Below, piece after piece: positions 7,304-12,304 of a stretch of DNA of 12,304 nucleotides. A program made the translations under genes and the position numbers. The DNA is from JBCDIQ01 sp039024295. Lineage in GTDB: Bacteria; Bacteroidota; Bacteroidia; J057. The notes under the pieces were generated by a model that was given only the letters and a program-made list of their open reading frames with translations, had not been told where the DNA came from and searched no databases. The DNA lies in assembly GCA_039024295.1 (NCBI GenBank), contig JBCDIQ010000157.1:1-12304 (forward strand), given 5' to 3'. Position 1 is the stretch's first letter; every line of letters starts with the position of its first letter.

Positions 7304-7365
7304 AATATCTACAGTTACATCGCAAAACCAACCTATCACCTAATACCTATCGGCTTTCACCTAGT
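7304..7365. repeat. Spacer with 7-base array running into a stop codon
   Basis: Upstream of the gp25 start, the + strand at 7331-7365 reads as five 7-base units: ACCTATC, ACCTAAT, ACCTATC, a diverged unit at 7352-7358, and ACCTAGT. The final unit contains the CTA that is the TAG stop of the second spike-like gene at 7361. The unit sense is opposite to that at 1284-1325. An in-frame GTG at 7339 falls inside the array. About 27 bases between array and ATG carry no clear ribosome-binding sequence. Confidence 0.75.
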
Positions 7366-7891
7366 TTATGGTCCCAGAAACCACAAGGTTACCTTGAATA
7401 TTGACTGTACCCGCATTATTCTCCGTGATGAGGTCGATATTTCCATTTGACCTGATCACCACTTCTGCTCCATTGACTGCCCGGATTCGGACATCGCTCG
7501 GGCCTACTTCCAGCAAAACCGTGTTGCCACTGGCCTGTCTGACTTCAAAAATACCTCTTACTTCTGCCTGACCTCCAGTACTCGGTCGGAGTTGGATATC
7601 CCCATTTTGGGTAAGCTGGAGGATATTTCTATTATCTGTACGCAGGGTAATGCCGTCATTTTGGTGTAAATGCATCAAGGCATGACCCGACTTCGTGGGG
7701 TTAGGACAATCTTCATCAATGCCTATGCATCTTGAAGGTTCACTTCCCTGGTCTTCCAGGGTATTGGGCATGTCGTATGGGCATATAAACAGCCTCATCT
7801 CAACCGCTGGCTTGGGATCGGGGACTTCCACTACCCCGCCGGATACCGCGTCAAATACATAATCGCTATTCGTGCCATTAATTCTCGCCAT
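7361..7891 (-). CDS. Second beta-helical spike-like protein with Cys/His-rich patch
   Basis: I do not recognise a named family for this 176-residue protein. It starts two bases after the spike gene. Residues 1-70 are irregular, with Cys37, Cys55 and Cys62. A His-rich stretch follows (His70, His74, His76 in SGHALMHLHQNDG). From about 80 to 176 the protein is made of short repeating strands (GITLRTDNRNILQL, GDIQLRP, AEVRGIFEV, GNTVLLEV, SDVRIRA, AEVVIRS, GNIDLIT, GTVNIQGNLVV), the pattern of a triangular beta-helix as in gp5/gpV needles. The Cys and His residues could bind a metal. It may be a tip, an adaptor or a second needle beside the spike. The heptamer array of the downstream spacer includes its TAG stop. 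Confidence 0.75.
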   Translation of the reverse strand: MARINGTNSDYVFDAVSGGVVEVPDPKPAVEMRLFICPYDMPNTLEDQGSEPSRCIGIDEDCPNPTKSGHALMHLHQNDGITLRTDNRNILQLTQNGDIQLRPSTGGQAEVRGIFEVRQASGNTVLLEVGPSDVRIRAVNGAEVVIRSNGNIDLITENNAGTVNIQGNLVVSGTIN

Positions 7892-7893
7892 AA

Positions 7894-8655
7894 TTATCCT
7901 ACTTCGGTGTTTCGTGCTTTTGCCTGGATGGAGTTAATTTTTTCAGTTGGGATCAAAATGGGACAGGGGGCACCCAAATTCCCCAAATGGGTATGCATCG
8001 ACAAGATGATATCGTCATTGTCCCCAACAGGTTTAGCAGGCATGATCCCACCTGTTGATACCTTTGCCGTGGTTAAGTCTCCGAGGGTGATTTCCCCCAT
8101 ACTCTTCACTGTAACTGGATTTGAGCCAGCTTCCAAGGTGATTCCTCCATTTTCAATCACCACCTTCACCTGGCCATTTGAAGTGGCGATCTCAACCGTG
8201 TCATCTTTTACAGTAATGACACTTTTCTCTTCGGTGCTGGAAATGGTTACAACACCTTCCTTGTCCATTTTCAGGCTTCCCCCTTTTTTGAGGGAATGCT
8301 GAATGAGAAATTCACTTTCCTTGTTGACCGGGGGCTGGTCCTCGTCGTTGTATAGCCTGCCCAGGATAATGGGTTGGTTGATGTCGCCACCGATAAACGA
8401 GAGGATCACCAAGTCACCGACGTTGGGAATATTCACCATGCCCATATGTGGGGTCATCACCGGGACTTTCCGGAGTTCTAACTCATCTCCATTTGGAAGC
8501 TTATAATTCTTCAGCTTAATCGAACATTGGTAATTGTCCTTGTCGCTATCTGAGGCATGAGGGAAAATAGCCGTTACTACCCCCAACTCGGTGGTATGGA
8601 TTTTTTCAGCCTCCTTGGCCGCCACTTTCTGTATGATGCCAACAATTGAGTCCAT
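7894..8655 (-). CDS. Baseplate spike protein, gpV / gp5-like with OB fold and beta-helix
   Basis: This 253-residue protein is the membrane-piercing spike type of P2 gpV, Mu gp45 and the gp5 part of VgrG. Residues 22-105 form the OB-fold: LGVVTAIF at 24-31, then MTPHMGMVNIPNVGDLVILSFIGGD at 67-91, and QPIILGRLYN at 94-103. These are standard marks of the family. From about 125 to 200 the sequence turns into short alternating strands, as in the trimeric beta-helix needle. HTH at 221-223 recalls the His-x-His pair that holds an iron ion near the tip of P2 gpV and Mu gp45. Unlike those, about 30 residues follow it. No lysozyme domain is present. Two bases separate it from the hub gene and two from the next gene. 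Confidence 0.88.
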   Translation of the reverse strand: MDSIVGIIQKVAAKEAEKIHTTELGVVTAIFPHASDSDKDNYQCSIKLKNYKLPNGDELELRKVPVMTPHMGMVNIPNVGDLVILSFIGGDINQPIILGRLYNDEDQPPVNKESEFLIQHSLKKGGSLKMDKEGVVTISSTEEKSVITVKDDTVEIATSNGQVKVVIENGGITLEAGSNPVTVKSMGEITLGDLTTAKVSTGGIMPAKPVGDNDDIILSMHTHLGNLGAPCPILIPTEKINSIQAKARNTEVG

Positions 8656-8657
8656 TT

Positions 8658-9626
8658 CTATGATAATTTTTCCAATGTTAGATGAGAGAAAAAGCCCTTA
8701 TCCGGGGTAAACCTGTGTTTCAACGCGGTAACGGAAAATGTTCCATTGTGCTGGTTTTGGGGCATTTGCTGGAGTTGTAGCACATCCGTGAGGTGTACTC
8801 CTTCTGCGCCCAGTACCTTGACCTTAAGGACAATTCGGGATTTACGTCGATCCAGGATTTGTTGAGAAATCTGTGCCGCATCCTGCTGGGTCCTAACAGC
8901 CGGTGCGTATACCCGCAACTGGGTATCGCCAGAGCCTGATTTACCACTCAAGTTTTTCTTGGTGAGCCATGAGGTGGCTTCATTCCCCTGTCCCAAACTG
9001 GCAGGACTTTCTCCGAATACTTCTACTTCTGTTATGCCTTCGCCGACCTCAATTTGCTCGACCGACAATACATTTACCCCATATTGAAATAAGCCAGGAG
9101 CACCTGAAGGTGTTGGTACGTGGAACATCAGCTTATCTTCTGGGTCAGCATACAACTGAAATCCTCCTTGCTCAGACAATGTCGATAAATGTGCATAAAC
9201 GGTCATTCTGGGACTTACGACATAGGAAGGAAATTTCAACCCATTGTCTATACTTCCCAGGGCAACACTTGCCTCATTTGCCAAATCCTTGACGATATCC
9301 CCCATACTGGAATCCTCGTAAATTCGACTCAACCTTAAGCGAGAGAGTTTTCGAAAATCACTGCTTGCTTCAAAGGCTAATTCCGTGAAACTTCTTGCAG
9401 CACGGGTGAGAACACCTGTAAAAACCTGCTTTTCATTTCCTTTTTCTCCCATTTTTACCACAACCGAAGCTCCTGGCGCATGATCAATGCCCTCAGGATG
9501 GCTCATGCTAAATCTACACACATTGGATGGAACGTAAAGCGATGCCTCCACCTCACAAGAGATCAGGCGGCTTTGACCACTTTCATAGCTGGTAACATCA
9601 ATCTGTATGTTAAGAGAGGGTTTCAT
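8658..9626 (-). CDS. Tail hub protein, gpD / gp27-like
   Basis: This 322-residue protein matches the phage late-control gpD / T4 gp27 hub family, which forms the trimeric ring joining the tail tube to the spike. The N-terminal half has the beta-barrel layout of the family (strands around 15-90, including GVLTRAARSF at 71-80). It is followed by the characteristic helix YEDSSMGDIVKDLANEAS at 103-120 and the ALKHRFTPDKGFFSHLTL end at 301-318, which resembles the conserved 'H.....GF.t.l.l' tail of gpD and VgrG proteins. The ATG overlaps the stop of the upstream M23 gene by four bases, and the spike gene follows after two bases, so all three are probably translated as a coupled set. Hub and spike are separate genes, as in P2/Mu phages, and not fused as in T6SS VgrG. 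Length is near that of P2 gpD. Confidence 0.85.
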   Translation of the reverse strand: MKPSLNIQIDVTSYESGQSRLISCEVEASLYVPSNVCRFSMSHPEGIDHAPGASVVVKMGEKGNEKQVFTGVLTRAARSFTELAFEASSDFRKLSRLRLSRIYEDSSMGDIVKDLANEASVALGSIDNGLKFPSYVVSPRMTVYAHLSTLSEQGGFQLYADPEDKLMFHVPTPSGAPGLFQYGVNVLSVEQIEVGEGITEVEVFGESPASLGQGNEATSWLTKKNLSGKSGSGDTQLRVYAPAVRTQQDAAQISQQILDRRKSRIVLKVKVLGAEGVHLTDVLQLQQMPQNQHNGTFSVTALKHRFTPDKGFFSHLTLEKLS

Positions 9627-12304
9627 ACCAGATTTCCGGGTATCGCGTTTTGAGATTCGTAATAATTCAAGGCTCGGGGCACCCCATCCGTGCCGATGAG
9701 GCGTTTATTCACATCTGCAAATACAAAGGGAATAGAATAATCTTCCTGATCACGTACCACATCAGGAACAATGGTGGCTCCATCAGTAAGTGTGGCATCT
9801 CCTAATTCGGTGGGTCGAATCAGCAAATGCAAATGGTTGTAAGCACTTCTGCCGGTATCTCCCCCTCCCATCACAGCATCTCCCTGAGCAACCTCAATTG
9901 GGCCGATGGCAACACCCATCGCATCTACCACCATAGGAAAAGCTCCGGGGTTATAAGCTCTTGGGTCAATCCCAAAGTTTTGAATCAGGTTGTCAATCTG
10001 GGCGTTGGGGAAAACAGCTGAATCAGACGTATCCAAAAGGGCTATGGTTTGTCCTCCATTGAGGGCCTGTAGCAATGGGGTAATGCTGTTCTGAACCCCG
10101 TGAACATACACGGCTGTTGTAGGAACCGTATTACCATTCCGGTCAAAGTCATGGTCAGCATCTGCAGCCCCAGTATGAAGTACCGTAATGTTATTGGAAT
10201 CGTCAGGGTTTCCGTCATCTTCACCTTCTATAAAGTTTACCACAATGCCCGCCCGAATGGCTGTGACCGGGTCATTGAAATCATGGGCAAAGTCAACCGC
10301 ATATCCCTGAAATCGGCCACTATGCGGTGTATGACTCCATAGACCGTTATGTCCTTGTGCACACTGCAACACCTCTCCACCCGGGTAGGGAAGCAAATAA
10401 GGAGAGGTATCCTGGGCCGGATAACCTGGAAATGGATTGGTCAGGTTAAATCCCCCTGTTCCATCGCCCAATACGAGGTAGGTTCCTCCATTGGTGTCCC
10501 CATCTCTTACGATGTACCAATAAAAGGGAAACTTCGCCCAGGTGATCGGGATAGAAATCAACAGCATCTTTCCTAAAGCCCACCAGTCTTCACACCAGGA
10601 AATACATTCTGCCACAACGGTACCGGTAAATGCGCCCACCAAAGCTGAAAGTGCCCCCCATCCCAGCCAATGCCCCAGTATGGGGCCCCAAAGTTGGCCA
10701 TTATTGCCGTTGGGAATGCCGTAAAGCTCGTGCGGAAGTGTGGCAGCTAAAATCCAGGTGCTGGCATCCATGAATAGGTTGGCCACCCCATACACACAAT
10801 CTTTGTTTTTCGGCCGATTATCCTCTCCAGAGGAGTTGGTTTTGGGGCCGTCATAATTCAGCAGGGTAACGAAGGACAATACAGCTGTTCTGGCTGATTC
10901 ATTCCAATAATTGTACAGGTAGAATTCAGAAAGATCTGCTCCTAATAAGGTCAGCCAGAAAATCGTTCGGGTGCCCAGTGGATTGTCCACATTGGTGTGA
11001 ATCCCTTCAAAGGAGGTAAAAAATGTCGTTGAAGAAGGGATGACCCATTTTAGCCAAAATTCCTTCATGGGGATGTCTTTCTTCCCCCAGTTAAAGGCAT
11101 GAGGACCGCTTAACTTCAACAGGCCGTATGCGGTGTATTGCAGGATGTTCACCAGATTGGAGAACATGTCGCTGTTAGGGCCCGTATCTGCGGTAGGCTC
11201 CATGGAAAAGCTGTGTTCCACCACATGGGCAAGGTCCATGATCCAATCGGTATGGAAGGCAATTTTTTCACAGGTTTCAGGAGAAATGGTGTCGAATGTG
11301 TAATCTCGCATGGGAGGCATTTCCCACCAGTTGGTATTTTCATACACCTTTCCCTTGAACACCTTCATCCGGTCCTCCTCATAAATGATGGTGTACACTT
11401 CATCTGGCTTCTCGTGAGGGGAAACAAACCAACGAACGCCTCCATCTTGCCGTCTGGTCAACATGGGGCGATCCAACATGATGTCATTTCCGGCAAATTC
11501 CACGTACAGCCGTGCGGAGTCTTCTTCGTTGTCTAACTGCTCAATCATATTTTGCCCATCCAAGGTGGGAGCAAAATCAAAAATGGGATTAAAGCTGTTT
11601 TTGGTAATTCGAGTGCCTATTTTCCAGTAATCATCCCCCAGTAGCCAACTGGCATACCACAAATAGTGGGTTTTCTCTTCTTCCTCCCCTTCTCCGTTTC
11701 TGGTGGTTGCACTGCGGCTCCCCACTTCCACTTCAACGGAAGCACCGGCAAAGGCATTTACCAGTGCATAGATTTTGTCATAAACTGCTTTCGAAGTCTG
11801 TATTTTTGGGACCAGGCTTGCTGAAAGTTCCCAGAAGTTCCCACGATCCATTAAAGCTAACAGAGGCTCAACCAACAGGTTTCGGTCGAATCCAGAGAAG
11901 GGCGACTCAGTAGTCAAAATTGCAAGCCTTACCCGGTCTAGCGCATTTGCCAGCATAAAGCAGTTGAAGGCATCTCTGCTCGTATCTCCTCCATTAAAAT
12001 CAGCCTTCAACCGTTCAATCAACAGGTTCATGACCGGATTGATGAGTCCTGCCAATAAATCCCGGATCAATGCCTCCAAGTCTTGCTCCACCACATCGAG
12101 CAATTGATTGATCATTGCTTCTACTCGCTCCTTTTGAAGGGCTTCAAGGAGGCTACACAACTGGGCAATGACCAATTCAACAATGTCCTCTGGGGTGCCA
12201 TTTTCAATCTGACTGGCCAGTTGCCGGAAAGTATTCATCGCTGGGGTAACAAATCCTAGCAATTGATCAAATGCCCGCTGAATGGCTACCTCATGGCTTT
12301 GAAG
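9623..12304 (-). CDS. Large tail-locus protein with hydrophobic segments and C-terminal M23-like metallopeptidase domain, 5'-partial
   Basis: The frame stays open to the window edge with no ATG, so the N-terminus lies outside; the earliest in-window candidate is a TTG at 12262, which I do not favour. Residues below count from that TTG. Residues 20-90 look like amphipathic helices. The middle (about 200-480) is rich in aromatic residues and matches nothing I recognise. Hydrophobic stretches at about 526-552 and 562-586 could span a membrane. From about 630 an M23-type fold is readable: SHT at 643-645, YAVDFA at 654-659, an IRAGIVV strand, YVHG at 719-722, and GDTGRSAYNHLHLLI at 801-815. Likely zinc ligands are His644, Asp657 and His812, with His721 or His810 assisting. 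An insert of about 70 residues precedes the last motif. M23 enzymes cut peptidoglycan cross-bridges, so a tail lysin, a tape-measure-like protein or a cargo effector are all possible. The stop overlaps the hub start (ATGA). Domain call fairly sure, role unsure. Confidence 0.8.
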   Translation of the reverse strand, partial: LQSHEVAIQRAFDQLLGFVTPAMNTFRQLASQIENGTPEDIVELVIAQLCSLLEALQKERVEAMINQLLDVVEQDLEALIRDLLAGLINPVMNLLIERLKADFNGGDTSRDAFNCFMLANALDRVRLAILTTESPFSGFDRNLLVEPLLALMDRGNFWELSASLVPKIQTSKAVYDKIYALVNAFAGASVEVEVGSRSATTRNGEGEEEEKTHYLWYASWLLGDDYWKIGTRITKNSFNPIFDFAPTLDGQNMIEQLDNEEDSARLYVEFAGNDIMLDRPMLTRRQDGGVRWFVSPHEKPDEVYTIIYEEDRMKVFKGKVYENTNWWEMPPMRDYTFDTISPETCEKIAFHTDWIMDLAHVVEHSFSMEPTADTGPNSDMFSNLVNILQYTAYGLLKLSGPHAFNWGKKDIPMKEFWLKWVIPSSTTFFTSFEGIHTNVDNPLGTRTIFWLTLLGADLSEFYLYNYWNESARTAVLSFVTLLNYDGPKTNSSGEDNRPKNKDCVYGVANLFMDASTWILAATLPHELYGIPNGNNGQLWGPILGHWLGWGALSALVGAFTGTVVAECISWCEDWWALGKMLLISIPITWAKFPFYWYIVRDGDTNGGTYLVLGDGTGGFNLTNPFPGYPAQDTSPYLLPYPGGEVLQCAQGHNGLWSHTPHSGRFQGYAVDFAHDFNDPVTAIRAGIVVNFIEGEDDGNPDDSNNITVLHTGAADADHDFDRNGNTVPTTAVYVHGVQNSITPLLQALNGGQTIALLDTSDSAVFPNAQIDNLIQNFGIDPRAYNPGAFPMVVDAMGVAIGPIEVAQGDAVMGGGDTGRSAYNHLHLLIRPTELGDATLTDGATIVPDVVRDQEDYSIPFVFADVNKRLIGTDGVPRALNYYESQNAIPGNLV

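Noticed and set aside
7304..7339. GTG start giving a longer gp25 protein
   Set aside because: The extra 12 codons lie in the heptamer-array spacer and do not resemble the family; ATG at 7303 begins family-like sequence.
7894..9626. T6SS VgrG
   Set aside because: Hub and spike are separate genes beside gp25, J and I types; no T6SS core genes are visible.
12260..12262. TTG as the start of the M23-domain gene
   Set aside because: The frame continues open upstream to the window edge with plausible helical sequence (AIQRAFDQLLGF), so the gene is more likely cut by the window.

Overview
The window is a single, densely packed, minus-strand gene block encoding the baseplate, spike and fibre end of a contractile phage-tail-like particle. 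Read in the direction of transcription (12304 down to 1), the order is: a large membrane-segment/M23-peptidase protein (5' end outside the window), a gpD/gp27-like hub, a gpV/gp5-like spike, a second beta-helical spike-like protein, a gp25/gpW wedge protein, a large gpJ-type wedge protein, a gpI-like protein, a small tail protein with a 'GTG..DTALG' core, a fibre ending in a peptidase-S74 chaperone, two small proteins (one with a possible HeH-like end, one a coiled coil), and a structural-looking protein cut off by the window end. The D-V-W-J-I-fibre order is that of the P2/Mu tail module. No capsid, sheath, tube, tape-measure, terminase, ATPase or integrase gene is visible. Whether this is a prophage, a tailocin or an extracellular contractile injection system cannot be settled here.

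The host is probably a member of the Bacteroidota. Support comes from the fibre's 'GNVGINTTDP'-type repeats, common in that phylum, moderate base composition, lack of clear Shine-Dalgarno sequences, and A/T-rich leaders before some start codons. This is an inference, not proven.

Coupling is tight at both ends of the core. The M23 gene and hub overlap by ATGA, hub/spike and spike/second spike are 2 bases apart, and gpI-like and the next gene overlap as TAATG. Longer spacers occur at only five places (537-668, 1272-1332, 2545-2696, 6743-6877, 7304-7360). These spacers share an unexpected structure: they are largely built from degenerate 7-base units (TTATCAG/TTTTCAG/TATTAGG types) and, in three spacers, their reverse complements (CTGAAAA types), arranged head to head. 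In three cases the array reaches into or abuts a stop codon.

The most notable protein features are: the large protein upstream of the hub, combining a helical N-terminal region, hydrophobic segments and a C-terminal M23-like zinc peptidase domain; internal duplications in the gpJ-type protein (one domain twice, a C-terminal module three times); a second beta-helical protein with a Cys/His-rich patch after the spike; and three copies of an F-D-x-x-x-F motif in the gpI-like protein.
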